Below the pieces are notes generated by a model. It was not told where the DNA came from and did no database searches. It worked only from the letters and a program-made list of their open reading frames with translations. Of a DNA stretch of 64,000 bases, positions 54,173 to 62,987 are shown one piece after another. Numbering within the stretch: the stretch's first letter is position 1; the number at the start of each line of letters is the position of its first letter. Origin of the DNA: Pseudomonas pohangensis (GTDB lineage Bacteria > Pseudomonadota > Gammaproteobacteria > Pseudomonadales > Pseudomonadaceae); the NCBI RefSeq assembly GCF_900105995.1, contig NZ_LT629785.1, forward strand, positions 2,232,001 to 2,296,000, read 5' to 3'. The translations under genes were made by a program, and so were the position numbers.

Positions 54173-55363
54173 TTAGCCGGCAACGGCCGCCACGGCCTGT
54201 TCGGCAAGTTGCACCTGCTGGGCCTGGCGGATCACCCGGGTCAGGCGTTGCAGACCCTCGCCCAGCCGCTCGGGAGCGACATGGCTGAAGTTCAGCCGCA
54301 GATAGCCATGATTCTGCTCCGGATCGACAAAAAACGGCTCGCCGGGCATGAATGCCACATTCTCGGCCAGCGCCGGCTGCAGCAGGGTACGGGTATCCAG
54401 CGGCTGCTTGAGCTTGAGCCAGAAGAACAGCCCGCCCTGGGGAACCTGCCAGTCGGCCAGCTCGGCAAAATGCTCGAGCAGAGCGCTCTGCATGGCATCG
54501 CGGCGCACCCGGTAGAAATCGCGCAGCTCGGCCAGATGCTCGCGGTATTGCTGCGTACCCAGCCATTGCAGGGCCTGCCACTGGCCGATGCGGTTGGTGT
54601 GCAGGTCGGCGGCCTGCTTGAGGCGCAGCAGCAGGGGGAACAGATCCGGCGTGGCAATCAGGAAGCCGACGCGCAAACCCGGCAGCAGGGTCTTGGATAC
54701 GGTGCCGGTGTAAATCCAGCTGGCCTTGCGCAGACGACTGACGATCGGCGTAGCGCTGCCGCCATCGAACACCAGTTCACGGTAGGGCTCATCCTCGATC
54801 AGCGGCACGCCGAACTCGTCAAACAGGGCGGCCACCGCATCGCGCCGGGCTTCGCTGTAGCGCACCGCAGACGGATTCTGGAAAGTCGGAATCAGATAGC
54901 CGAAAGCCGGTTTCTGCGCCAGCTGCTCGCGCAGGGCATCGAGCTGCGGACCATCGGCCTCCTGCGGCACGGCCAGGCAATCGGCGCCGAACAGCTGGAA
55001 TGGCTGCAAGGCGGCCAGGTAGGTCGGCGCTTCCACCAGAACCTTGGTACCCGGATCGATAAACAGCTTGGCCGCCAGATCGAGTGTCTGTTGCGAGCCG
55101 CTGACAATCAGCACCTGGCTGGCCTCGCAGGGCACGCCAATGGCGCGCGCCTCACGGGCAATGGCTTCACGCAGCTCCGGTTCGCCTTCGCTCATGCCGT
55201 ACTGGCCCATGCTCACTGGCATGGCCTGCCACTCGACCTGCGGCAGCATGGCTTGCGCCGGCAAGCCGCCGGCAAACGACATCACTTCCGGGCGCTGCGC
55301 GGCAGCCAGAATTTCGCGGATCAGGGAGCTTTTCAGGCGGGTTATGCGTTCAGAGAAGGCCAT
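54173..55363 (-). CDS. PLP-dependent aminotransferase (LysN / 2-aminoadipate type)
   Basis: 396 aa, fold type I. MSFAGGLPAQAMLP, YGMSEGEPELREAIA, SGSQQTLDLAAKLF, PTFQNPSA, LIEDEPYRELVF and the Schiff-base Lys in YTGTVSKTLLPGLRVGF are typical of the 2-aminoadipate/kynurenine-type subgroup. It has no helix-turn-helix domain, so it is not a MocR regulator. Divergent from a MarR gene with paired operators between them, which suggests regulation by it. Confidence 0.88.
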   Translation of the reverse strand: MAFSERITRLKSSLIREILAAAQRPEVMSFAGGLPAQAMLPQVEWQAMPVSMGQYGMSEGEPELREAIAREARAIGVPCEASQVLIVSGSQQTLDLAAKLFIDPGTKVLVEAPTYLAALQPFQLFGADCLAVPQEADGPQLDALREQLAQKPAFGYLIPTFQNPSAVRYSEARRDAVAALFDEFGVPLIEDEPYRELVFDGGSATPIVSRLRKASWIYTGTVSKTLLPGLRVGFLIATPDLFPLLLRLKQAADLHTNRIGQWQALQWLGTQQYREHLAELRDFYRVRRDAMQSALLEHFAELADWQVPQGGLFFWLKLKQPLDTRTLLQPALAENVAFMPGEPFFVDPEQNHGYLRLNFSHVAPERLGEGLQRLTRVIRQAQQVQLAEQAVAAVAG

Positions 55364-55397
55364 GCGCTGTCACCGGATGCAGAGGCAGGAAAATTAA

Positions 55398-55412
55398 GTC
55401 AAACTGATTGAC
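55398..55412. promoter_or_regulatory. Putative MarR operator 1
   Basis: GTCAAACTGATTGAC is an inverted repeat GTCAA-N5-TTGAC. It lies 34 bp upstream of the aminotransferase start, in the divergent intergenic region. Confidence 0.6.
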
Positions 55413-55439
55413 TGAAATTACGCCGACTTGCACGGATAC

Positions 55440-55454
55440 GTCAACATGATTGAC
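55440..55454. promoter_or_regulatory. Putative MarR operator 2, over the marR start codon
   Basis: GTCAACATGATTGAC has the same arms as operator 1 and lies exactly 42 bp away (four helical turns). It contains the marR ATG (55446), suggesting autorepression. Confidence 0.6.
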
Positions 55455-55886
55455 CTGAAAAAACCGACCGCTCAGCAGACCGCCATGGCGGCTTTCTTCT
55501 TTGCCTATCAGGCTTTCACCGCCAAGCCCGACGAGATTCTCGCGCGCCGTGGGCTGTCGCGGGTGCACCACCGCATCCTGTTCTTCATTGCGCAGAACCC
55601 CGGCCTCAGCGTCAGTGAACTGCTCGCCTACCTTGAAGTAAGCAAGCAGGCGCTGAATATTCCGTTGCGCCAGTTGCTGGAAATGCATCTGGTACACAGC
55701 GCCACGGCGCTCAACGACAAACGCAAGCGCGAACTGGGCCTGACTGCGGAAGGCGCGAAACTCGAGCAGGCACTGCGCAAGGAACAGACGCGCCTGCTGC
55801 AACGGGCACTGGACAGCGCCGGCAGTGAAGCCATGGCCGGCTGGCTGGCGTTCAATCAGGCCCTGGCGCAGCGCCCGGAGCATTGA
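55446..55886 (+). CDS. MarR-family transcriptional regulator
   Basis: 146 aa. Winged helix with GLSRVHHRILFFIAQNPGLSVSELLAYLEVSKQALNIPLRQLLE and the wing LNDKRKRELGLTAEG. It probably controls itself and the divergent aminotransferase-GST operon. ATG 55446 is preferred to the TTG at 55428. The 3' end overlaps the convergent membrane-protein gene by 35 bp. Confidence 0.88.
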   Translation: MIDLKKPTAQQTAMAAFFFAYQAFTAKPDEILARRGLSRVHHRILFFIAQNPGLSVSELLAYLEVSKQALNIPLRQLLEMHLVHSATALNDKRKRELGLTAEGAKLEQALRKEQTRLLQRALDSAGSEAMAGWLAFNQALAQRPEH

Positions 55887-56523
55887 GCCGCTGCTCCGCC
55901 GCCCCGCGCCAGAACACCAGCAGCATTGCCAGCGAACTGCCCAGCAGCGGCACGATCGCCAGCAGCACCAGCACCACGCTGGCCATCAGCAAACCCCCGG
56001 CGATATTCAGCCAGGCCAGCAGGCGCAGCGCCGGATAGACATTTTCCACCCGCAACAGACGCAGCCCGAACCACAGCGTTGCCAGGCCATAAGCCGCCAT
56101 CAGCGCCAGATAGCTGATGCCCTGCGGATTGAAGCTGCTGAACATGGCGGCGCCGTAGAGAAAATCCAGCAACTCCAGCAACAGCCCGCCAAGCACCATC
56201 AGCCACACCGGCCAGGCTAGGCCCCTGGCGGCAAAACGCGCCTCGACAAAGCCCTTGAGACACAGCAGCAGATAATTGCCCAGCAGCATCAGCGCCAACC
56301 CCAGCCAGTCGGCCAGACGCCTGCCCTCTTCCGCCAGCGCCTGTTCACCCAGCGCCAGCAACAACAGCACCAGCGAAGCGAATACCGAGAGCAGCGACAA
56401 CCAGCCGAGCAGGCGCAGGTGCCCGGCACGCCAGTCCGGCAAACAGGGTGCCGGCAGGCTTTCCACCACACTGGCTTGTGGGGCTGCGTAGGGGTTTTCA
56501 TCCACTGGAAACTGCTCCGTCAA
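55852..56523 (-). CDS. Multi-pass membrane protein, function unknown
   Basis: 223 aa. A short soluble N-terminus (MTEQFPVDENPYAAPQASV, the NPYAAP pattern common in DUF-type membrane proteins) is followed by about six hydrophobic helices rich in Leu. I recognise no catalytic motif. GC-rich and on the minus strand, it converges on marR with a 35-bp overlap. Confidence 0.65.
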   Translation of the reverse strand: MTEQFPVDENPYAAPQASVVESLPAPCLPDWRAGHLRLLGWLSLLSVFASLVLLLLALGEQALAEEGRRLADWLGLALMLLGNYLLLCLKGFVEARFAARGLAWPVWLMVLGGLLLELLDFLYGAAMFSSFNPQGISYLALMAAYGLATLWFGLRLLRVENVYPALRLLAWLNIAGGLLMASVVLVLLAIVPLLGSSLAMLLVFWRGAAEQRLNAPGAAPGPD

Positions 56524-56565
56524 TAACTCCGGACTGTAACGAACATAGCAGCAGAGTCGCCGGGG

Positions 56566-57447
56566 TCACTCTTTGACTGACAATTCCTGCTTATGCAAGC
56601 GGTTGATCATCCAGCCAAAGGCAGCAGCGGTAAAGAACGCCAGAATGCCGTAGATCGCCGCAGGAATAGCCATGGTCGGGCTGTTCAAGAGGGCCGGGCT
56701 GAGTGCCAAAGCAATTGCCAGCGTACCGTTGTGGATGCCGATCTCCATGCCGATGGCAATCGACTGGCGCAGGTTCAGCTTCATCAGGCGAGGCACCCAG
56801 TAGCCCACCGCCATGCTGGCCAGATTGAACAGCAGCGCCAGCAGGCCGATTTCGACAAAGTGATCAAGCGCTCCCAGGCTGTCATTGGCGAAGGCCAGCA
56901 CGATAATCAGGGCCAGGAACAGACCGGAAAGCAAGCGCACCGGCTTGTCCATTTTTGCCGCAAATGCCGGCTGGAAGCGTCGAATCAACATGCCGATGGC
57001 CACCGGCCCGAGCACGATGACGAACACCTGCAATACCTTGCCGAACTGCAGCGGGATGGCCTGATCGGCATCCATGAAGTACAGCAGCGACAGATTGACG
57101 ATCAGCGGCATGCTCAGAATCGCCACCATCGAACTGACTGCCGTCAGGCTGATGTTCAACGCCACATCACCGTGCGCCAGATGGCTGAACAGGTTGGCAC
57201 TGGTGCCACCCGGCGAGGCGGCCAGCAGCATGAAACCGACTGCCAGCGCCGGTGCCAGGCCCGCCAGCTTGAGCATCACGAAGCACAGCAGTGGCAGGAT
57301 CAGCACCTGGCAACACAGGCCGATCAGTACCGGCCGCGGGTATCTGGCGACGCGGGTAAAGTCGGCCAGGGTCAGCGACAGACCAAGGCCGAGCATGATC
57401 ACGCCCAGCGCGCCGGGCAGGAAGAGCGTCAGTAACGGGTCATGCAT
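56566..57447 (-). CDS. Bile acid:sodium symporter (BASS) family transporter
   Basis: 293 aa, about ten membrane helices. GVIMLGLGLSLTLADFTRVARYPRPVLIG, LLAASPGGTSANLFSHLAHGDVALNISLT and EIGIHNGTLAIALA are BASS signatures with the sodium-binding regions. The substrate is probably an organic anion rather than bile acid. The next gene upstream is an SDR, 72 bp away, possibly one operon. Confidence 0.92.
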   Translation of the reverse strand: MHDPLLTLFLPGALGVIMLGLGLSLTLADFTRVARYPRPVLIGLCCQVLILPLLCFVMLKLAGLAPALAVGFMLLAASPGGTSANLFSHLAHGDVALNISLTAVSSMVAILSMPLIVNLSLLYFMDADQAIPLQFGKVLQVFVIVLGPVAIGMLIRRFQPAFAAKMDKPVRLLSGLFLALIIVLAFANDSLGALDHFVEIGLLALLFNLASMAVGYWVPRLMKLNLRQSIAIGMEIGIHNGTLAIALALSPALLNSPTMAIPAAIYGILAFFTAAAFGWMINRLHKQELSVKE

Positions 57448-57519
57448 GATCGGCGTCTACTCGCAGCGGAAGATGGCCGGCGCACAGGCGCCGGCGTTCC
57501 GTTGAGGGTAGTCGCGTAT

Positions 57520-58278
57520 TCAGAGGGTCGCGCCACCATCAACCGGCAGCGCCACGCCGGTAACGAAAGCCGCGGCATCACTGCACAGATAGAGCACCGC
57601 AGCGGCTACCTCTTCGGCCTTGCCGATGCGTCCGACCGGGTGCATCGCTGCCGCGAAGTCGGCCTTTTTCGGGTCAGCCTCATGGGCACGGCGGAACATC
57701 TCGGTATCGATCACACCCGGGCATACGGCGTTGATGCGAATATTCTTCCTGGCATATTCCACCGCTGCCGAACGGGTCAGCCCGAGCACCGCGTGTTTCG
57801 AAGCACAGTAGATACTCATTTTCGGCGCCGCCATCAGACCGGCCACCGATGCCGTGTTGACGATCGCCCCACCACCCTGCTTGAGCATCACCGGTAACTG
57901 GTGCTTCATGCACAGCCACACGCCCTTGACGTTGACGCCCATGATGGCATCGAACTCGGCCTCGTCGCCTTCGGCCAGACGGCCTTTCTCGATTTCGATA
58001 CCGGCATTGTTGAAGGCGTAATCCAGACGGCCGTAAAGCTCGAGCACCCGGGCAATCAGCGCGGCCACTTCGGCATCACGGGTCACATCGCAACCCACGA
58101 AGTGCGCAACGCCGCCGGCGCCCTGGATCAGCGCAACGGTCTGTGCACCGCCATTCTCGTCGACATCCGACACCACCACCGCGAGGCCTTTGGCGGCAAA
58201 CGCCAGCGCCGTGGCGCGGCCAATACCGGCGGCAGCGCCGGTAACCAATGCAACCTGTCCTGTATGCGAAACTGTCAT
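57520..58278 (-). CDS. SDR-family oxidoreductase
   Basis: 252-aa classical short-chain dehydrogenase. TGAAAGIGRATALAFAAKG cofactor motif, VSDVDENGG suggesting NAD(H) preference, NNAGIEIEKG, catalytic Ser in NTASVAGL and YCASK. Resembles glucose-1-dehydrogenase-type SDRs. Substrate unknown. Confidence 0.9.
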   Translation of the reverse strand: MTVSHTGQVALVTGAAAGIGRATALAFAAKGLAVVVSDVDENGGAQTVALIQGAGGVAHFVGCDVTRDAEVAALIARVLELYGRLDYAFNNAGIEIEKGRLAEGDEAEFDAIMGVNVKGVWLCMKHQLPVMLKQGGGAIVNTASVAGLMAAPKMSIYCASKHAVLGLTRSAAVEYARKNIRINAVCPGVIDTEMFRRAHEADPKKADFAAAMHPVGRIGKAEEVAAAVLYLCSDAAAFVTGVALPVDGGATL

Positions 58279-58387
58279 GCAAACTCTCCCTGGAATTTGC
58301 CGCAGTCTATCCAGAACATTCCGGGGCGATCCGTATTATCTATTTCTCGCTTGGGTGACTATCGACAGCGCTGATAATGCCGGTCGC

Positions 58388-59083
58388 TCAGCCCAGACTG
58401 GCCACAATCGCTGCCACTGCCGCCGCCGGGTTGTCTGCCTGACTGACCGGCCGGCCGATCACCAGATAATCGGAACCGGCAGCCAGCGCCTGCTCGGGGG
58501 TGAGAATGCGCTTCTGGTCGTCTGCGGCTGTGCCGGCCGGACGAATCCCCGGGGTAACCAGCTGCAACCCGGCATGCGCGGTTTTCAGCGCTGTGGCTTC
58601 CTGTGCCGAACAGACCAGACCGTCCAGCCCGGCTTGTGCCGCCAGCCCGGCCAGGCGCATGACCTGCTCGGCCGGCGCCACGTCCAGACCGATACCGGCC
58701 AGGTCACTCTGCTCCATGCTGGTCAGCACCGTGACGCCAATCAGCAGCGGTCGCGCACTGCTGCTTTTGTCCAGTTCTTCGCGGCAGGCAGTCAGCATGC
58801 GCAAACCACCCGAGCAGTGCACATTGACCATCCACACCCCCAGTTCGGCAGCCGCCTTCACCGCCATCGCCGTGGTATTCGGGATGTCGTGGAATTTCAG
58901 ATCGAGAAACACCTCGAAACCCAGAGCCTGCAAGTCCTCGACCACCGCCGGCCCGCAACGGGTAAACAGCTCCTTGCCGACCTTGACCCGGCACTGCGCC
59001 GGGTCGAGTTGCCGCGCCAGGCGCAGCGCCGCATCACGGGAGGGGTAATCGAGGGCAACGATAATCGGGGTCTGGCAGGCCAT
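58388..59083 (-). CDS. pyrF: Orotidine 5'-phosphate decarboxylase
   Basis: Last step of UMP synthesis. 231 aa: PIIVALDYPSRDAALRLARQLDP, VKVGKELF, the catalytic DLKFHDIPNT Lys/Asp array, and VTPGIRPAGTAADDQKR with the phosphate-binding Arg. Divergent from a small DUF2897-type gene. Confidence 0.97.
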   Translation of the reverse strand: MACQTPIIVALDYPSRDAALRLARQLDPAQCRVKVGKELFTRCGPAVVEDLQALGFEVFLDLKFHDIPNTTAMAVKAAAELGVWMVNVHCSGGLRMLTACREELDKSSSARPLLIGVTVLTSMEQSDLAGIGLDVAPAEQVMRLAGLAAQAGLDGLVCSAQEATALKTAHAGLQLVTPGIRPAGTAADDQKRILTPEQALAAGSDYLVIGRPVSQADNPAAAVAAIVASLG

Positions 59084-59234
59084 GGCTGGGTCTCGGGCAA
59101 CGGGGAAATCGCGCGCATTGTAGCGGAAGCTGCAGCAGCGGTGACGACCGCCCGGGCATTCGTCAGCGGCAGGCGCGACAAGCCTGGCCGGCGAGCGTAT
59201 GGTTGAATTTCAAGCGGCGGAGGAGTAACCCGTT

Positions 59235-59402
59235 ATGCCCTGGTATGCCTGGCTGATCATCATTCTGGCGCTCGGCTCGATTGTCGGCAGCCTGCTGCTG
59301 CTGCGCGACAGCGCCACAAAACTGCCACTGAGCGCCGAACAGCTCAAGCGCATCAAGGAACGCAATATCGAGCAGAACGCCCGTGACGCCAGGGATGACT
59401 AG
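59235..59402 (+). CDS. Small single-pass membrane protein (DUF2897 type)
   Basis: 55 aa, MPWYAWLIIILALGSIVGSL, then a charged tail ending in RNIEQNARDARDD. GGAGGAG 9 nt before the ATG is a strong ribosome site. One N-terminal transmembrane helix with a cytosolic basic/acidic tail. Genes of this kind sit beside pyrF in other Pseudomonas. Function unknown. Confidence 0.8.
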   Translation: MPWYAWLIIILALGSIVGSLLLLRDSATKLPLSAEQLKRIKERNIEQNARDARDD

Positions 59403-59409
59403 GCAGTGC

Positions 59410-60216
59410 TCAATGCTTTGCCTGCACATGATATTTGCGCAGCAGGGCGCTCAACTGTTCACTGCCATGCAACTTCAAGCACAGCTGGTGTAGCTGGTCG
59501 ACGCTGATCGGGCTGCCCGGGCGCGACAGCACCTGGAACCGATAAACCTGGTCCTTGCGCTGTGAAACCAGAAACTGATCCGCCGACTGCGGATTCTGCG
59601 CTATGAAGTTATCCAGAAACGACTGGCTGACCACGGCGATATCCGAACGCCCGAACAGCACCCTGAGCAGATTGCTTTCAGGGGAATAGGAAAATTCTGC
59701 CTGATAATGCTGGCGCAGCGCGTCGCGATCCGCATTGAAGCCGGTAAAGGCATAGTGGTAGCCGGTATGCAGCGCCAGGCGTTTGCCGCTGAACGTATCG
59801 AAATAGTCCTGGTTGCGCCCTGGCTGGTTTTTCGCCACAAAGATATCCGCGTCTTCGATGGGCATGTCCATTGAATTGAGGGCAACGCCCTGCCAGCCCC
59901 AGTCCGCAGACTCGAAAAATATCAGGTCATAGCGCCCCGAATTCATGTCCTGATAACGCCGGGCGACCGAAGTCGGCACCAGCACGAAGGTAAATTCCGT
60001 CTGCTGCTGGTTGAGCAATGCCAGCAAGTCAATCAGCAGACCTTCCGGATCTTCGCTTTCTGCCTGCATGACGTAGGGCGGGAAATTGTAAGCGCCGACG
60101 TTGACCTGGGTTTGCGCAAATACCTGCTGGAGCGGCAGGACCAGCAGGAGCAGCTGCAGGAAAGCAGGGACAAGTGCGCGCATAAAGGACAACCAGAGGT
60201 GATTTCGTGCGTTCAT
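59410..60216 (-). CDS. Periplasmic amino-acid-type binding protein (SBP_bac_3)
   Basis: 268 aa from ATG 60216. Signal peptide (LVPAFLQLLLLVLPLQQVFA, cleavage before QTQVNV), then a family 3 solute-binding fold: VGAYNFPPYVMQ, GLLIDLLALLNQQQTEFTFVLVPTSVARRYQDMNSGRYDLIFF. No permease or ATPase gene is adjacent, so it may be an orphan receptor or sensor. An internal ATG at 60183 gives a shorter signal peptide and is equally plausible; no clear ribosome site decides. Confidence 0.82.
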   Translation of the reverse strand: MNARNHLWLSFMRALVPAFLQLLLLVLPLQQVFAQTQVNVGAYNFPPYVMQAESEDPEGLLIDLLALLNQQQTEFTFVLVPTSVARRYQDMNSGRYDLIFFESADWGWQGVALNSMDMPIEDADIFVAKNQPGRNQDYFDTFSGKRLALHTGYHYAFTGFNADRDALRQHYQAEFSYSPESNLLRVLFGRSDIAVVSQSFLDNFIAQNPQSADQFLVSQRKDQVYRFQVLSRPGSPISVDQLHQLCLKLHGSEQLSALLRKYHVQAKH

Positions 60217-60265
60217 TCTAGTGACAAACAAGCTGCACACCTTGATATGGCGCAGGCAAAGCCGT

Positions 60266-60895
60266 TTAACCTTCCTTGAGCACCAGGGTCAACGCCTGTT
60301 CCGCCAGCTGGTCCAGACTCATCGGGCCGTCGGGGCGAAACCAGGTCTCGGTCCAGCTCAGCGCGCCGGTCAGAAAGCGCCGCAGAATGAATGGATCAGT
60401 GCTGAAAAATCCCGCATCCCGCGCTTCACCCAGCACGTCCAGCCACAGCTGCTCATAGGTTTCGCGCAGCCCGAGAATGTACTGCTGACCCTCGTCGGAC
60501 AACGAGCGCCATTCATAGACCAGAATGTTCATCGCCTCGCCGGTACCACCCATGATCGATTGCAACTCGCAGCGGATCAGCGCCAGCACCCGCTCGCGGA
60601 TGTTACTGGCGTCCGCCAGGGCTGCACGCATCAGCGCGGTGTTATAGATCACGGTTTCCTCCATCACCGAACGGAGGATTTCATCCTTGCTTTTGAAGTG
60701 ATGAAAAATGCTGCCCGACTGGATGCCGACGGCGCTGGCCAGATCACGCACGGTGGTGCGCTCGAAACCCTTGTTGCGAAACAGGTGGGCGGCAGTTTGC
60801 TGCAATTTGCCGCGGGCACTTTCCGGATCGGTGAGCAGGCCCTGACTGACCAGCTGGTCCATGACCTGTTGGGCCTTTTTTTCATCCAGACTCAT
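60266..60895 (-). CDS. atuR: TetR-family repressor of the atu cluster
   Basis: 209 aa. Helix-turn-helix TTVRDLASAVGIQSGSIFHHFKSKDEIL near residues 39-66, with a helical ligand-binding C-terminus. In P. aeruginosa AtuR represses acyclic terpene (citronellol/geraniol) genes by binding two inverted repeats between atuR and atuA; the same arrangement is seen here. ATG 60895 is chosen; the 54-codon upward extension crosses the operators. Confidence 0.92.
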   Translation of the reverse strand: MSLDEKKAQQVMDQLVSQGLLTDPESARGKLQQTAAHLFRNKGFERTTVRDLASAVGIQSGSIFHHFKSKDEILRSVMEETVIYNTALMRAALADASNIRERVLALIRCELQSIMGGTGEAMNILVYEWRSLSDEGQQYILGLRETYEQLWLDVLGEARDAGFFSTDPFILRRFLTGALSWTETWFRPDGPMSLDQLAEQALTLVLKEG

Positions 60896-60975
60896 ATTTC
60901 CCACCTGTGCCGGCTCTTCGGGCAAGAGCCAATGCCGGCCCGCTGAGCAAAAATAGTAGCGCATATAATACTGAG

Positions 60976-60985
60976 CAAGCGCTTG
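60976..60985. promoter_or_regulatory. AtuR operator 1
   Basis: Perfect palindrome CAAGCGCTTG within AGCAAGCGCTTGGT (60974-60987). The 14-mer is the exact reverse complement of the one at operator 2. Confidence 0.8.
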
Positions 60986-61017
60986 GTTTAAAACTTTAGC
61001 GCAAAAGTATTGTCGAC

Positions 61018-61027
61018 CAAGCGCTTG
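61018..61027. promoter_or_regulatory. AtuR operator 2
   Basis: CAAGCGCTTG within ACCAAGCGCTTGCT (61016-61029), 42 bp from operator 1 and 23 bp before the atuA start used here. Confidence 0.8.
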
Positions 61028-61050
61028 CTTGGTAGTGTTAAGCCATCGTA

Positions 61051-62859
61051 ATGACAACGGGCGTCATGAGCATGAGCAAGACACTGCGTATCGGCTGCGC
61101 TTCGGCTTTCTGGGGCGACACTTCCACCGCTGCCGCCCAACTGGTCAACGGCGCCGAACTGGACTATCTGGTTTTCGACTATCTGGCCGAAGTGACCATG
61201 TCGATCATGGCCGGTGCACGCATGAAGAAGGCGGATGCCGGCTATGCCACCGACTTCGTCGAGGTGCTGACGCCCCTGCTCGGGCAGATCGCGGCAAAAA
61301 AAATCCATGTAATCAGCAACGCCGGCGGGGTCAACCCGATCGCCTGCGCCGCAGCACTGCAAGCCGCCTGTGATCAGGCCGGGGTCAAGCTGAAGATTGC
61401 CGTGCTGCACGGCGACAACCTGCAACCCAGGCTCGGTGAGTTCGCCAAGGCCGGCACCCGGGAAATGTTCAATGGCAGCGCCCTGCCACCCTTCTGTGTC
61501 TCGGTAAACGCCTATCTGGGCGCACCGGGCATTGTTGCTGCACTGGATGCCGGGGCGGATATCGTGATCACCGGCCGGGTAGTCGACAGCGCCGTGGTCA
61601 GCGCTGCGCTGGTGCATGAATTCGGCTGGGCCTGGGACGATTACGACCGCCTGGCCCAGGCCGCGCTGGCCGGGCACATCATCGAATGCGGCGCCCAGTG
61701 TACCGGCGGCAACTTTACCGACTGGGAGAGCGTGCCGGACTACGAACACATCGGTTTCCCGGTAGTGGAAGTACAGATTGACGGCAGCTTCGTGGTGACC
61801 AAACCCGCCGGCAGCGGTGGCCTGGTTACGCCGTTCTCGGTGGGCGAGCAGATGCTCTATGAAATAGGCGACCCACGTGCCTACTACCTGCCGGATGTGG
61901 TCTGCGACTTTACCCGGGTCGAACTGACCCAGGTCGGTGAACACCGTGTGCTGCTCAAGGGCGCCCGCGGCCTGCCGCCAACCACGCAGTACAAGGTCAG
62001 CGCGACCCACCCGGACGGCTTCCGCTGCTCGGCCAGTTTTTTGCTCGGCGGCATCGATGCGGTGAAGAAAGCCGAACGGGTAAGCCAGGCAATCATCAAC
62101 AAAACCGAAGAAATTTTTGCCGAACGCGACTGGGGCGCCTACCGCGAGGTGAATATCGAACTGCTCGGCACCGAGGCCACTTACGGCGAGCATGGCCAAC
62201 GTCGCGACACCCGCGAAGTGATCGTCAAGATCGCCGTGCGCCACAGCAAGAAAGAAGCGCTGATCCTGTTCTCCCGCGAGATTGCCCAGGCCGCCACCGG
62301 CATGGCGCCGGGCTTGTCCGGCATCGTCGGCGGCCGGCCAACGGTATATCCGGTGATCCGCCTGTTCTCCTTTCTGGCCGACAAGAGCAGTTGCACCCTG
62401 GAAGTCGAACTGCAGGGTGCACGTCTGCCGGTGGCACTGCCGCAGCTGGAAGCTTTCAACCCGTCGGCGATTGCTGCGGACATTCCGCCACCAGCAGCAC
62501 AGGGCCAGGCAGATGGCAGCGTGCCACTGATCAAGCTGGCGGTGGCGCGCTCCGGCGACAAGGGCAACCACAGCAATATCGGCGTGATGGCCAGAAAGCC
62601 CGAGTATCTGGCATGGATCGCGGCTGCCTTGAGCGAGACGGCTGTGGCGCAATGGATGCAACACACGCTGGACGCGCAGACCGGCAAGGTTACCCGCTGG
62701 TATCTGCCGGGCAGCCACAGCCTGAACTTCCTGCTGGAAAATTCCCTGGGCGGCGGCGGCGTCGCCAGCCTGCGCATCGACCCGCAAGGCAAGGCGTTTG
62801 CCCAGCAGTTATTGGAGTTCCCGGTGCCGGTACCCAGGGCCCTGGCCGAACAGCTTTGA
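61051..62859 (+). CDS. atuA: Acyclic terpene utilisation protein AtuA
   Basis: 602 aa, AtuA family (DUF1446). RIGCASAFWGDTSTAAAQLV, DYLAEVTMSIMAGARMKK, ISNAGGVNPIACAAAL, DAGADIVITGRVVDSAV and, near the C-terminus, ARSGDKGNHSNIGVMARKPEY are family signatures. Needed for growth on citronellol and geraniol in P. aeruginosa and P. citronellolis; proposed to act as or with a hydratase, exact reaction unsettled. Start codons at 61051, 61066 and 61072 are all possible; no ribosome site is decisive. Confidence 0.93.
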   Translation: MTTGVMSMSKTLRIGCASAFWGDTSTAAAQLVNGAELDYLVFDYLAEVTMSIMAGARMKKADAGYATDFVEVLTPLLGQIAAKKIHVISNAGGVNPIACAAALQAACDQAGVKLKIAVLHGDNLQPRLGEFAKAGTREMFNGSALPPFCVSVNAYLGAPGIVAALDAGADIVITGRVVDSAVVSAALVHEFGWAWDDYDRLAQAALAGHIIECGAQCTGGNFTDWESVPDYEHIGFPVVEVQIDGSFVVTKPAGSGGLVTPFSVGEQMLYEIGDPRAYYLPDVVCDFTRVELTQVGEHRVLLKGARGLPPTTQYKVSATHPDGFRCSASFLLGGIDAVKKAERVSQAIINKTEEIFAERDWGAYREVNIELLGTEATYGEHGQRRDTREVIVKIAVRHSKKEALILFSREIAQAATGMAPGLSGIVGGRPTVYPVIRLFSFLADKSSCTLEVELQGARLPVALPQLEAFNPSAIAADIPPPAAQGQADGSVPLIKLAVARSGDKGNHSNIGVMARKPEYLAWIAAALSETAVAQWMQHTLDAQTGKVTRWYLPGSHSLNFLLENSLGGGGVASLRIDPQGKAFAQQLLEFPVPVPRALAEQL

Positions 62860-62860
62860 T

Positions 62861-62969
62861 TTGATCGTTCCCACGCTCCGCGTGGGAATGCCGCCAGCGA
62901 CGCTCCGCGTCGCACAGGACACCAAACGTCCGCGGATTCCGGTTCCCACGCAGAGCGTGGGAACCATCA
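62861..62969. repeat. Triple-hairpin intergenic repeat, copy B
   Basis: Same family as 37804-37894. TTCCCACGC-TCC-GCGTGGGAA, GACGC-TCC-GCGTC, and GGTTCCCACGC-AGA-GCGTGGGAACC (11-bp perfect stem). It fills the atuA-atuB gap and would be transcribed inside the operon mRNA. Confidence 0.85.
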
Positions 62970-62987
62970 GATGAGGACCCACCCGAC

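Noticed and set aside
54173..55363. MocR-type regulator
   Set aside because: The aminotransferase resembles the MocR C-terminal domain, but no GntR-like winged helix is present at the N-terminus or in the upstream frame.
61000..62787. Minus-strand open frame of about 600 codons opposite atuA
   Set aside because: Complementary to atuA, which carries the AtuA family motifs; composition is that of a reverse shadow.
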